Shown here one piece after another: positions 18,057-28,001 of a stretch of 64,000 bases of DNA. The number at the start of each line of letters is the position of its first letter. Position 1 is the first letter of the stretch. Source of the DNA: Pandoraea vervacti (GTDB lineage: Bacteria; Pseudomonadota; Gammaproteobacteria; Burkholderiales; Burkholderiaceae). The notes under the pieces are model-generated. The model was not told the DNA's origin. It worked only from the letters and a program-made list of their open reading frames with translations, and searched no databases. The stretch lies in NCBI RefSeq assembly GCF_000934605.2, contig NZ_CP010897.2, forward strand, positions 992,001 through 1,056,000, given 5' to 3'. A program made the translations under genes and the position numbers.

Positions 18057-18848
18057 CTACGCCCGTTCAGACGGGCATGATGCCGGACGTGGGGGGCGCG
18101 AGGTCAGGAAGCGGCGCAGGATGCCGTGCGAATAGTGGCTCGCCACCTCACGCAGGAAGCGGGGAAAATCGACGTGGGCCGTATCGTCGGCGGCGTCCGA
18201 CAGCGTGCGCATCACGGCAAACGGTATACCGTATTCGTGACACACCTGTGCGACGGCCGCGCCTTCCATTTCGACCGCAAGCGCCTGCGGCAGATGGCCG
18301 CGCAGCAACGTCACTTCATTGGCGCTGGAGACGAACCGGTCGCCGCTCGCGATTTGTCCCACGTGCACGCGCGGCGAGACCATCTGCCATTGCGCACGCC
18401 ATTCGGCGCTCACCTGTTCATGCAGTTCTTCGGCGAGCCAGTCGCGCGCGGCCTGCGCGAGGGCGTCGCGCAGGGCGGACTCGGCATTGAACGACGCACG
18501 CCCGAGCAGCGGAATCTCGTAACGGGGAAAGAGCGGGCTGGCGTCCATGTCGTGTTGCGTGAGCGTGTCCGCAATCACCACGTCGCCCACCGCGAGGCCA
18601 TGCGCCAGACCGCCCGCGACGCCGGTGAAGACAAGTTCCCTCACGTCGAAACGGTGAATCAGCGCCGTTGTCGTTGCCGCGGCCGCCACCTTGCCGATAC
18701 GGGCGAGCACGATGACGCAATCATGGCCATGGAGTTTGCCCACGTAGTAGTCCCGCATGCCGATGTGCTCAACGTGAGCGCCAGGGGCCATTTCTGCGAG
18801 CAGATCGGCAATTTCTTCGTGGAGCGCGGCGACGATGCCTAGCGTCAT
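18057..18848 (-). CDS. mtn: 5'-methylthioadenosine/S-adenosylhomocysteine nucleosidase
   Basis: Cleaves MTA and SAH to adenine plus the thioribose or ribosyl-homocysteine product, in SAM recycling. The start is the ATG at 18848 (MTLGIVAALHEE, catalytic Glu12). The nucleoside site VEMEGAAVAQVC near 200 and the catalytic Asp region SDAADD near 225 are conserved. At 263 residues it is longer than E. coli Pfs (about 230) because of an insert around 130-155 and a C-terminal tail. It stands as a monocistronic minus strand gene. Confidence 0.92.
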   Translation of the reverse strand: MTLGIVAALHEEIADLLAEMAPGAHVEHIGMRDYYVGKLHGHDCVIVLARIGKVAAAATTTALIHRFDVRELVFTGVAGGLAHGLAVGDVVIADTLTQHDMDASPLFPRYEIPLLGRASFNAESALRDALAQAARDWLAEELHEQVSAEWRAQWQMVSPRVHVGQIASGDRFVSSANEVTLLRGHLPQALAVEMEGAAVAQVCHEYGIPFAVMRTLSDAADDTAHVDFPRFLREVASHYSHGILRRFLTSRPPRPASCPSERA

Positions 18849-19025
18849 GATGCGGGACTCGATTGACTGGGGGAATCTGACTGGGCCGTTGGCGACGTCG
18901 TCGCGCCAACATCGAGCGCGCATTGTAGCGCGGGGCCGCACCCGGTGATGGCGTGCGGCCCCGCGTTGTTGCCGCCCCCGGCGTCGGGACGGCGTTGATG
19001 CGAATGCGTCAGGCGTGTGCGAGGG

Positions 19026-20464
<1,439 letters not shown>

Positions 20465-20468
<4 letters not shown>

Positions 20469-20863
20469 TGCTTGTCCCCCTCGATGGCCTTGTCTCCGGC
20501 CGCTACGCTTAACCCGCCGCCATGCGGCGCGTTAGCCTTCGACGAGGCTCCGCTTTGCTCCGACTTCACAGGCTTATCTTTCTTCTTGAACATCTCGAGC
20601 ATGCGCTGCGTGACGAGGAAGCCCCCGAACACGTTCACGGCGGCCAGCGCCACGGCCACGACGCCCATGGTCTTGCCGAGGTTGCCTTCCGTCAGACCCG
20701 CGGCGAGCATCGCCCCCACGATCACGATGGCCGAGATGGCGTTCGTCACCGCCATGAGCGGCGTGTGCAAGGCCGGGGTGACGTTCCACACCACGTGATA
20801 GCCGACATATACCGCCAGCACGAAGATGATCAGGTTGATCACCGTGTGATTGATCAATTCCAT
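20465..20863 (-). CDS. pntAb: NAD(P) transhydrogenase subunit alpha, membrane part (alpha-2)
   Basis: Encodes the hydrophobic part of split PntA, 132 residues with about three or four membrane helices (LIIFVLAVYVGYHVV; AISAIVIVGAMLAAG). The three-gene split pntAa-pntAb-pntB is the arrangement known from Rhodospirillum and many proteobacteria, in contrast to E. coli two-gene pntAB. The C-terminal 30 residues are polar and low in complexity. It starts 15 bp after pntAa. Confidence 0.95.
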
Positions 20864-20878
20864 GGTTCTGCCTCCCCC

Positions 20879-22009
20879 TTATGCCGCGCGCAGCACTTGA
20901 CCGTCGCGGCACATCAGGCACGCGCTGACGATGTCGTCGTTGGTATCGATGACGAGCTTGCCTTCCTTGTCGATCACCAGCTTGAGGAAGTCGAGCACGT
21001 TACGGGCATAAAGCGCGGAGGCATCGGCGGCCACCATGCCCGCCAGGTTGGTGTATCCGGCAATGGTCACGCCGTGCACCTTGACGACTTCGTCGGCCAC
21101 CGACAGCGGGCAGTTGCCGCCGCCGTTCGCGCCGCGACCGGCCGCCAGATCGATGATCACCGACCCCGGCTTCATGGCCTTGACGGTGTCTTCGGCAATG
21201 AGTGTGGGCGCCGCGCGCCCCGGGATGAGTGCGGTGGAAATGACGATGTCGGCCTGCGTGAGCCGCGTGTGCACGAGTTGCGCCTGACGGGCCAGCCACG
21301 CGGCGGGCATGGGGCGCGCATAGCCGCCCACGCCCTTGGCGATTTCACGCTCTTCGTCGGTCTCGAAGGGCACGTCGATGAACTTCGCGCCCAGCGATTC
21401 GATCTGCTCGCGCACGGCCGGACGCACGTCGGAGGCTTCGATGACCGCTCCCAGGCGCTTGGCCGTCGCAATGGCCTGAAGGCCGGCCACGCCCGCACCG
21501 AGCACGACCAGTCGTGCGGCCTTGACCGTACCGGCGGCGGTCATCAGCATCGGCATGAAGCGTTGATAGAGGTTCGCGGCGAGCATCACGGCCTTGTAGC
21601 CGGCGATGTTGGCCTGCGACGAGAGCACGTCCATGCTCTGCGCACGCGTGGTGCGCGGTGCGGCTTCCAGCGCGAAGCCGATGATCCCGGCCGCCGCCAT
21701 GCGCGCGTTGTTTTCGGCATCGAACGGATTGAGCATGCCGACCACTACGCTGCCACGCGGGATCTGAGCGAGTTCGTCGGGAGACGGGGCGCGTACTTTG
21801 AGGACAAGTTCTGCGCCAAGTGCATCGGCAGCGCTGCCGAGCGAGGCGCCCGCGGCTTCGAAGGCGGCGTCGGGTACGCTCGCAGCGTCTCCTGCGCCGC
21901 GCCCGATCACGACCTGATGTCCTGACGCGACCAGCTTCTTCACCGTTTCGGGCGTAGCCGCGACACGGGATTCGCCGGCAAGCGTCTCGGCGGGAATGCC
22001 GATTCTCAT
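20879..22009 (-). CDS. pntAa: NAD(P) transhydrogenase subunit alpha, NAD-binding part (alpha-1)
   Basis: Soluble domain I that binds NAD(H), 376 residues, alanine dehydrogenase/PntA fold. Visible motifs are MRIGIPAETLAGESRVAATP at the N-terminus, the dinucleotide site VLGAGVAGLQAIATAKRLGA near residue 168, and RPAPTLI-like RAAPTLIAEDTVKAMKPGSV near 265. It is the first gene of the pnt operon; the leader upstream carries nested inverted repeats. Confidence 0.96.
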   Translation of the reverse strand: MRIGIPAETLAGESRVAATPETVKKLVASGHQVVIGRGAGDAASVPDAAFEAAGASLGSAADALGAELVLKVRAPSPDELAQIPRGSVVVGMLNPFDAENNARMAAAGIIGFALEAAPRTTRAQSMDVLSSQANIAGYKAVMLAANLYQRFMPMLMTAAGTVKAARLVVLGAGVAGLQAIATAKRLGAVIEASDVRPAVREQIESLGAKFIDVPFETDEEREIAKGVGGYARPMPAAWLARQAQLVHTRLTQADIVISTALIPGRAAPTLIAEDTVKAMKPGSVIIDLAAGRGANGGGNCPLSVADEVVKVHGVTIAGYTNLAGMVAADASALYARNVLDFLKLVIDKEGKLVIDTNDDIVSACLMCRDGQVLRAA

Positions 22010-22433
22010 TGCGTATCTCCTTGGGTTTGTGAACTGATCTCATCAGCGGCCAAGGAGCCGCAGCGCATGCGCTGTCGGGGCAGACGCACTACCTGTTTCG
22101 CCGCTGATGACATTAGTCCTGCACAAACCACTGCATTCGAACTACTGCAAAAACCGGTGATGCGGTACTGCACCTGCACATTGCACTTCGCTAGTGCTCG
22201 AAGCTTACCCGAAGATTACAAATGCGCCTATTGCACGCATTGGCATATCAATATGAACGAATCTGTATGAATCCTGCGGTCATGGCGCTTCGATTCGACA
22301 CGATTTGGCCGACCGGCCGGTCGGTCTTGAAAGCGGCCCTCTCCAGCGCCAAACCCCGCCAGACGGTAAAATGTCGCTTTCATCGGGGCGACGTCGTCCC
22401 GAGGTCGTCACCCGCGCCACGCAAGGAAGTGCC
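22010..22433. promoter_or_regulatory. Divergent pntAa / nudJ intergenic region with nested inverted repeats
   Basis: 424 bp without a gene. Near pntAa lies an outer inverted repeat catcagcggc (22041-22050) / gccgctgatg (22100-22109) enclosing a 14-bp palindrome cagcgcatgcgctg (22061-22074). From 22130 to 22190 the hexamer-like string ctgca/tgcac recurs about five times in a relatively AT-richer stretch. Near nudJ a gaccggccggtc palindrome (22311-22322) and a GGTAAAAT element (22365-22372), a common extended -10 form in this group, are present. Promoters for both directions are expected here. Confidence 0.5.
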
Positions 22434-22910
22434 ATGGATGCACGCTGGAAGCCCAACGTGACGGTTGCAGCGGTCGTCGAACGCGACGGCCGTTTTCTGT
22501 TTGTCGAAGAGCAAAAGCGTGCCGGTCTGTTGATCAACCAACCGGCCGGTCACCTGGAACCGGGCGAATCGATTCTCGACGCGGTGCGCCGCGAGGTGCT
22601 CGAAGAGACGGCGCATACGTTTGAACCACGGCACCTGCTGGGCATCTATCTCGCCCCGGGGCCGGACGATATCGCTTACCTGCGTTTCACCTTTACCGGT
22701 ACGCTGGGCGCGTTCGACGCATCGCGACCGCTCGACGAGGGCATCGTCGGCACGCTCTGGCTCACGCCGGAGGAAGTGCGCGCGCAGCGGGCGCGGCACC
22801 GTTCACCGATTCTCGAGCGATGCATGGACGATTACCTGCGAGGGGTGCGTTACGACCTCGACATACTTCAGACCCATCCGGCGCTGACCGGTGGGCAAGG
22901 CAACACATGA
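22434..22910 (+). CDS. nudJ: NUDIX hydrolase (NudJ-like phosphatase)
   Basis: Complete Nudix box Gx5Ex7REUxEE (GHLEPGE ... REVLEET, about residues 38-59) in a 158-residue protein. NudJ hydrolyses HMP-PP and thiamine pyrophosphate or nucleoside di- and triphosphates. Adjacency to mnmA matches the E. coli nudJ-mnmA order, which supports the assignment. The start is the ATG at 22434 after gcaaggaag; an upstream open frame to 22305 lacks Nudix features. Its stop overlaps the mnmA start by ATGA, so the two are translationally coupled. Confidence 0.88.
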   Translation: MDARWKPNVTVAAVVERDGRFLFVEEQKRAGLLINQPAGHLEPGESILDAVRREVLEETAHTFEPRHLLGIYLAPGPDDIAYLRFTFTGTLGAFDASRPLDEGIVGTLWLTPEEVRAQRARHRSPILERCMDDYLRGVRYDLDILQTHPALTGGQGNT

Positions 22911-24070
22911 GTCAAAAACGCGTAGTGGTGGGCATGTCGGGCGGCGTGGATTCGTCGGTCACGGCATGGCTGCTCAAACAACAAGGCTACGACGTCGTCG
23001 GTTTGTTCATGAAGAACTGGGAAGACGATGACGATAGCGAATACTGTTCGACCCGGCAGGACTGGATCGACGTGGTGTCGGTCGCCGACCTGATCGGCAT
23101 CGATGTCGAAGCGGTGAATTTCGCCGCCGAGTACAAGGACCGCGTTTTCGCGGAGTTCCTGCGGGAGTATTCGGCTGGCCGCACCCCCAATCCCGACGTG
23201 CTGTGCAACGCCGAGATCAAGTTCAAGGCGTTCCTCGACCATGCCGTGGCGCTCGGCGGCGAGACCATCGCCACCGGCCACTACGCCCGCGTGCGCGAGC
23301 GCGAGGGTCGCTTCGAACTGCTCAAGGCCTTCGATCACACGAAGGACCAAAGCTACTTCCTGCACCGGCTGAACCAGACGCAGCTCTCGCGCACGATGTT
23401 CCCGCTCGGCGAAATGCCGAAGACGAAGGTCCGCGAGATCGCCGCGCAGATCGGCTTGCCGAACGCGAAGAAGAAGGATTCCACGGGGATCTGCTTCATT
23501 GGCGAGCGTCCGTTCCGGGACTTCCTCAATCGCTACTTGCCGACCACACCGGGGCCGATGAAGACCCCGGACGGCGCGGTCGTCGGCGAACACGTGGGTC
23601 TGGCGTTTTACACGCTGGGCCAGCGCAAGGGCATCGGTCTGGGCGGCAGCCGCGACGGCTCGGGCGAGCCGTGGTTCGTCGCGCGCAAGGACATGGCGAA
23701 CAATACGCTGTATGTGGTGCAGGGACACGACCATCCATGGCTGCTCTCGAGCACGCTCGACGCGGAAGACCTGTCTTGGGTCGCCGGTGCGCCGCCAGCC
23801 GAAGGCACCCGCTGCGGTGCGAAGACCCGCTATCGGCAGGCGGATGCCGCATGCGAAGTGGTGCGTGCCGGCGATGACGGACTGACGCTGTCATTCGCTG
23901 ACGCTCAGTGGGCCGTTACCCCCGGTCAGTCGGCCGTGCTCTACGACGGCGAGGTCTGTCTGGGCGGCGGCATCATCGCAGCCACGACACCGGCTGTCGC
24001 AGGCGAAGCGCGAACGCAAGCCGCCGCATCGGGCGCTGCCTCGAAACACACCATCCTCAATACGCATTGA
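22907..24070 (+). CDS. mnmA: tRNA-specific 2-thiouridylase MnmA
   Basis: Thiolates U34 of tRNAs for Lys, Glu and Gln using persulfide relayed from IscS/Tus. PP-loop SGGVDSS is at residues 11-17, and the catalytic cysteines are Cys100 in NPDVLCN and Cys196 in GICFIGERPF. The 387-residue length is normal, apart from a short variable tail. The start is the ATG at 22907 inside the nudJ stop; the longer open frame from 22820 is nudJ in another frame. Confidence 0.97.
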   Translation: MSQKRVVVGMSGGVDSSVTAWLLKQQGYDVVGLFMKNWEDDDDSEYCSTRQDWIDVVSVADLIGIDVEAVNFAAEYKDRVFAEFLREYSAGRTPNPDVLCNAEIKFKAFLDHAVALGGETIATGHYARVREREGRFELLKAFDHTKDQSYFLHRLNQTQLSRTMFPLGEMPKTKVREIAAQIGLPNAKKKDSTGICFIGERPFRDFLNRYLPTTPGPMKTPDGAVVGEHVGLAFYTLGQRKGIGLGGSRDGSGEPWFVARKDMANNTLYVVQGHDHPWLLSSTLDAEDLSWVAGAPPAEGTRCGAKTRYRQADAACEVVRAGDDGLTLSFADAQWAVTPGQSAVLYDGEVCLGGGIIAATTPAVAGEARTQAAASGAASKHTILNTH

Positions 24071-24087
24071 AGCCGCCGGCGCTCGCC

Positions 24088-24125
24088 GGGGGGACACCCG
24101 GCAGCGCGCCGGCGAGTGTCCCCCC
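24088..24125. repeat. Inverted repeat between mnmA and the GltS-like gene
   Basis: Perfect 10-bp arms ggggggacac (24088-24097) and gtgtcccccc (24116-24125) with an 18-nt GC-rich loop that can itself pair. No T tract follows; it may act as an mRNA-stabilising or attenuating structure between the genes. Confidence 0.6.
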
Positions 24126-24145
24126 GCAAAAGCCAAGGAGGTTTC

Positions 24146-25753
24146 ATGTTTTCGCGCCGATTTCTGGCTCTCTGGATCGCCGTGGCGTTGCTCGTCGCAA
24201 CGCTCGTGCTGGTGCTCGTCGACGGATGGAATCCGCTCTGGCCGATACCGTTCGCAGCCCTGGTCGTCCTCGGTGTCTGGGATGTCGTGCAGCAGCGTCA
24301 CGCCGTGCTGCGCAATTACCCGCTATGGGGACATTTCCGATTCCTGTTCGAGTTCATCCGCCCGGAAATCCGCCAGTATTTCGTGGAGGACGATACGTCC
24401 GAGACGCCGTTCTCGCGTGCCCAGCGCAGCATCGTCTACCAGCGGGCGAAGGGGGATGTCGACAGCCGCCCGTTCGGCACGGAGCTCGACGTCAAGGTCA
24501 CCGGCTACGAATGGATTGCGCATTCGCTTGCGCCCACGGTGCTGAAGGACCACGACTTTCGCATTACGATCGGCGCGGATCGTGCGCAGCCTTATTCGGC
24601 GTCGATCTTCAATATCTCCGCGATGAGTTTCGGCGCGTTGTCCGCCAATGCGATTCGCGCACTCAACCGCGGCGCCAAGCTCGGCAACTTCATCCATGAC
24701 ACCGGTGAAGGTTCGATCTCGCCGCATCACCGCGAGCAGGGCGGCGATCTGATATGGGAAGTGGCGTCGGGCTACTTCGGGTGCCGCAATGACGACGGTA
24801 CGTTCAGTGCCGAGAAGTTTGCCGCGCAGGCCACCACGCCGCAGGTGAAGATGATCGAGGTGAAACTCTCGCAGGGGGCGAAACCGGGGCACGGCGGTGT
24901 GCTGCCCGCAGCCAAGATCACGCCGGAGATCTCCGCGACGCGCGGTGTGCCGATGGGGCAGGACTGCATTTCGCCGTCACGTCACAGCGAGTTCTCCACC
25001 CCGTTGGGCCTGCTGCAATTCGTTGACCGTCTGCGAACGCTCTCGGGCGGCAAGCCCACCGGCTTCAAATTGTGTATCGGCCATCCGTGGGAGTTTTTTG
25101 GCATCGTGAAGGCCATGCTCGAGAGCGGCATCCTGCCCGACTTCATCGTGGTGGACGGCTCGGAAGGCGGTACCGGCGCCGCGCCGCTGGAGTTCACCGA
25201 CCATGTAGGCGCGCCGTTGCAGGAGGGGCTGCTGCTCGTGCACAACACGCTCGTGGGCGCGGGGCTGCGCGAGAAAATTCGCATCGGCGCATCGGGCAAG
25301 ATCGTGACGGCATTCGATATCGCGCGCACGCTCGCGATCGGCGCCGACTGGTGCAACTCGGCGCGCGGCTTCATGTTCGCCATTGGCTGCATTCAATCGC
25401 AGAAGTGCCATACCGACCGTTGCCCGACCGGGGTTGCCACACAGGACACGTTGCGTCAACGCGCATTGGTTGTGCCGGACAAGGCGCAGCGCGTGCATCA
25501 GTTCCATTCGCAGACGTTGCACGCGTTGCAGGAGTTGATTCAGGCGGCGGGCTTGTCGCACCCGTCGGATCTGCGCGCGCATCACATCGTCAAGCGTGTG
25601 TCGTCCAACGACATTCGCCTCATGTCCGAGTCGCTCAAGTACCTGGAGCCCGGCGATCTGCTGCGTGGCCAGTTCCGCTACCAGTTGTACGAGAAGTACT
25701 GGCCGATGGCGCGTTCCGACAGTTTCTCTCCGATGGAAGTCGCGCGCTCGTAA
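24146..25753 (+). CDS. Membrane-anchored FMN-binding glutamate synthase-like protein
   Basis: Two N-terminal hydrophobic segments (about residues 6-45) precede a domain resembling the FMN and Fe-S core of the glutamate synthase large subunit: SAMSFGALSANAIRAL near 160, EVKLSQGAKPGHGGVLP near 245, VDGSEGGTGAAP near 335, and a CIQSQKCHTDRCP cluster near 415 matching the 3Fe-4S ligands of GltB. It lacks the glutamine amidotransferase and structural domains, so it is not a full glutamate synthase. Such proteins are common in proteobacteria but lack a proven role. The ATG at 24146 follows aaggaggtttc; 535 residues. Confidence 0.88.
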   Translation: MFSRRFLALWIAVALLVATLVLVLVDGWNPLWPIPFAALVVLGVWDVVQQRHAVLRNYPLWGHFRFLFEFIRPEIRQYFVEDDTSETPFSRAQRSIVYQRAKGDVDSRPFGTELDVKVTGYEWIAHSLAPTVLKDHDFRITIGADRAQPYSASIFNISAMSFGALSANAIRALNRGAKLGNFIHDTGEGSISPHHREQGGDLIWEVASGYFGCRNDDGTFSAEKFAAQATTPQVKMIEVKLSQGAKPGHGGVLPAAKITPEISATRGVPMGQDCISPSRHSEFSTPLGLLQFVDRLRTLSGGKPTGFKLCIGHPWEFFGIVKAMLESGILPDFIVVDGSEGGTGAAPLEFTDHVGAPLQEGLLLVHNTLVGAGLREKIRIGASGKIVTAFDIARTLAIGADWCNSARGFMFAIGCIQSQKCHTDRCPTGVATQDTLRQRALVVPDKAQRVHQFHSQTLHALQELIQAAGLSHPSDLRAHHIVKRVSSNDIRLMSESLKYLEPGDLLRGQFRYQLYEKYWPMARSDSFSPMEVARS

Positions 25754-25804
25754 GGGATTGCGGATTGCGGTTTGCGGCTGGCGGCTTACCGCTTACCGCC
25801 TGCG
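25754..25804. repeat. 7-bp period tandem repeat
   Basis: Directly after the GltS-like stop, about seven consecutive 7-base units of the forms gattgcg, gtttgcg, gctggcg, gcttacc and gcctgcg. The repeat is non-coding and degenerate, just upstream of a terminator. Confidence 0.6.
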
Positions 25805-25852
25805 GCCTGGAACGGTAAGACGGCATCGTGGCAACTTCAGTGCTTGGAAGCG

Positions 25853-25882
25853 AACCCGGTGCAATGCGGCACCGGGTTTTTT
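25853..25882 (+). terminator. Intrinsic terminator after the GltS-like gene
   Basis: Perfect 10-bp stem aacccggtgc (25853-25862) / gcaccgggtt (25869-25878) with a 6-nt loop and six T. It marks the left limit before the type III secretion cluster. Confidence 0.92.
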
Positions 25883-26037
25883 CGCTTACCGACAGTTTTC
25901 TTCCCAAATGCCAAAAGTGCACGGCGCGGCGACCGACATTAAGGTCTCCACCGGATGATGCTCGCGCGCGTACTCGCCTATCGTGTGGCCTTCGACTTTG
26001 TCATCCCGCCGACGGATTGTCGTCAGAGGAGGAGCCT

Positions 26038-26838
26038 ATGAGTACGGTGCGATTTCTGATCAGCCGCCACGACGTGAAACTCAATGTGAACGGTCTCGTA
26101 CACGCGCTGCCTGCGGGCAGCATGACCGCGACCAGTTCGGAGGCGACGATCGACGCCCCCGGACCGGTGGTGTCTCATGATTTTCATGCGTGCGATTTGC
26201 AGGCGCTGTACCCGGATGTCGTCGATCTGCTCGATCGTCGCCCGCTGGGCGTCTTTCATCGGCAAGCGGCGCGTACGCTGGTGCTCGAACCCACGATGGT
26301 AGACGTGGCAATGACATTGCAGCACGTCGACCGCATGGCGATGCTTCGCTTCTTCTACGTCTACTGTCTTTGCCGCGACCAACGATACTTCTCGGCAATG
26401 TTGCGCCAGACGATTGCCGGCAGCCACTCGCTGTTCGACTTCGTCGAGGCGAACTTCCATCGACCGTGGCCGGTGGGGCGTCTCGCCGAAGAGTTCGGCA
26501 TGCCGTTGCGCAAGTTTCGCTATCTTTTCCAGCAGACCTACGGCATGCCGGCCAAGCAATGGTTGCTGGAGCGGCGTCTGAGGCTCGCGCGCGATCTGCT
26601 GCTGTCAACGCGACACAAGGTGCTCGATATCGCGCTCGAGTGCGGCTTTACCAATCACGCGCATTTCACCGACACGTTCCGCAAGCGCTTCGACTGTGCA
26701 CCGACGGAGATACGTCTTGGGGCGCCGCCGCAGCGCGGTGGTCGACGGGTCGCGATGCCGCGCGCCGATGCCTACGCCGCCATGCGCGCCGATCTGGTCG
26801 CCGGGCATGGCGCAATGACCGATGCGGAGGTGGCATGA
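26038..26838 (+). CDS. AraC-family transcriptional regulator of the type III cluster
   Basis: 266 residues. The C-terminal double helix-turn-helix is clear: LFDFVEANFHRPWPVGRLAEEF from about 130, then RRLRLARDLLLSTRHKVLDIALECGFTNHAHF with the usual GF-xxxxxF-F-xxxF ending before PTEIR. The N-terminal 120 residues do not look like a sugar-binding cupin, as in virulence regulators of the MxiE/InvF/VirF kind. It is the first gene of the left block and its stop overlaps the sctF start, so it is expected to activate its own operon. ATG at 26038 follows gaggagcct. Chaperone-dependent or orphan control cannot be read from sequence. Confidence 0.85.
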   Translation: MSTVRFLISRHDVKLNVNGLVHALPAGSMTATSSEATIDAPGPVVSHDFHACDLQALYPDVVDLLDRRPLGVFHRQAARTLVLEPTMVDVAMTLQHVDRMAMLRFFYVYCLCRDQRYFSAMLRQTIAGSHSLFDFVEANFHRPWPVGRLAEEFGMPLRKFRYLFQQTYGMPAKQWLLERRLRLARDLLLSTRHKVLDIALECGFTNHAHFTDTFRKRFDCAPTEIRLGAPPQRGGRRVAMPRADAYAAMRADLVAGHGAMTDAEVA

Positions 26839-27053
26839 ACGTCGAAGAGATTCATCGCGGCATGGGCGAGGGCGTGCGGCGCATGTCCGACGAAGCAACG
26901 CAAGCCGTTCGTACGGAGAAAACCAACGACCCTCGCGACATGCTCGACTTGCAGTTCAAGTTGCAGCAGTTCTCCACGGCGGTGAGCTTGCACAGCGCAA
27001 CGATCAAGCTCATCAAGGATACGTTGATGGGCATCATTGCCAAGATTGCGTGA
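26835..27053 (+). CDS. sctF: Type III needle subunit, SsaG/EscF-like
   Basis: 72-residue protein with the helical-hairpin needle pattern. The C-terminal half (DMLDLQFKLQQFSTAV, then IKLIKDTLMGIIAKI) closely follows SPI-2 needle protein SsaG, which ends with a KMIKDMLSGIIAKI-type helix. The needle polymerises outside the cell through the secretin. Its ATG lies in the stop codon of the AraC gene (ATGA). This is the strongest single indicator that the system belongs to the Ssa/Esc family and not the SPI-1 or Ysc families. Confidence 0.85.
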   Translation: MNVEEIHRGMGEGVRRMSDEATQAVRTEKTNDPRDMLDLQFKLQQFSTAVSLHSATIKLIKDTLMGIIAKIA

Positions 27054-27171
27054 GGGGGGCTCAAGCGCCTTGTGCTGCTGGCGCCGCCGGGTGACGCCGG
27101 GAGGCGTTGCTCGTTTCAGGCGTCGCTCGCGCAGGGCGGCGCCATACACGGGTAAGCACGGTAAGCACGGC

Positions 27172-27645
27172 ATGCGCGATACCCCGGACATGATGAAGAA
27201 CTCGTTTCAAGCCTTCGCCGAACACGGTACGACACAATGGCTCGACACGTCGGTGCGTCAGCAGATTGTCGAGTTGGCGCTCGCCGGGGCCCAGCACGGT
27301 ATGGAGACGGAAGCGCGCGTCATTCTGCGCGCGCTTCCCGCACTCGTGGCGCAGCAGGAAGCGCGTCTGTGCCTTCACGCCGCACTGCTCATCGCGCTGG
27401 GCGACACTTCGGCCGCACGTGACTGCCTGGCAGACCTCGCGGCACGCGGGCAAGCCGACGACCCCGCCGCCAACGTGCTGCGGCATTGGCTCGACGCCAC
27501 CGATGCGAGTCAGTCACGACGTCGGGTGATCGCGTCGCGGCCTTCGCCCCCGCCGTGGCCGTCGCACTCGCCTTCTTCCTCTTCTTCTGCCGAGCCTGAA
27601 TCCCAGACGCTCGCCTCGGCTTCCCCATTCATTCCTTTGCCATGA
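27172..27645 (+). CDS. sctG: YscG/SsaH-like needle chaperone with extended tail
   Basis: 157 residues from ATG 27172; ATGs at 27190 and 27193 are alternatives and none has a good ribosome-binding site. Residues about 25-105 are Ala/Leu-rich helices (ALAGAQHGMETEARVILRAL; LHAALLIALGDTSAARDCL), the TPR-like fold of YscG/EscG/SsaH needle co-chaperones, which keep the needle subunit soluble. Position right after sctF agrees. The last about 45 residues are a Ser/Pro tail, unusual since relatives are 75-115 residues long. The stop overlaps the sctI start (ATGA). Confidence 0.65.
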   Translation: MRDTPDMMKNSFQAFAEHGTTQWLDTSVRQQIVELALAGAQHGMETEARVILRALPALVAQQEARLCLHAALLIALGDTSAARDCLADLAARGQADDPAANVLRHWLDATDASQSRRRVIASRPSPPPWPSHSPSSSSSAEPESQTLASASPFIPLP

Positions 27646-28001
27646 CGAACTTTTCCACGCCTCAAGTGACAGCGCACACGCCGGCCGCCACCGCGCCGAC
27701 GCTGGCGTTTCCTTCGCTGCCGAACGGCAATCCGGAAGTCGACGCCGCGCGTTTCGACCAGGCGCTGCGCAGTGCGCCGTCGTTGCCGGAACATCATTTG
27801 CTCAACGCAGCGGGAAAATTGGCAGCCAACACCGACTATCTCGCACAGCGCGTGACGCTCGACGATCGACTATTCGATGACCCGACGCGCCTGCTCGAAG
27901 CGCAGCGCGAGATCACCGAGCGCGTGCTTGCACTGGAGTTCGTGGCGAAGGTCTCGGGGGCAATGACGCAAGGTGTGAACAAGCTGGTCCATATGCAATG
28001 A
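27642..28001 (+). CDS. sctI: Type III inner rod protein, SsaI/EscI-like
   Basis: 119 residues. The C-terminal helix ALEFVAKVSGAMTQGVNKLVHMQ-type segment (residues 97-119) matches the conserved end of YscI/EscI/SsaI inner rod proteins, and the N-terminal half is polar and disordered, as expected for an early secreted substrate. It forms the rod linking export gate to needle and takes part in substrate switching. ATGA overlaps at both ends (with sctG and sctJ) show tight coupling. Confidence 0.82.
   Translation: MTNFSTPQVTAHTPAATAPTLAFPSLPNGNPEVDAARFDQALRSAPSLPEHHLLNAAGKLAANTDYLAQRVTLDDRLFDDPTRLLEAQREITERVLALEFVAKVSGAMTQGVNKLVHMQ

Noticed and set aside
22327..22372. A TTGAAA...TAAAAT sigma70 promoter before nudJ
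   Set aside because: The two boxes are 34 bp apart, far beyond the usual 16-18 bp.
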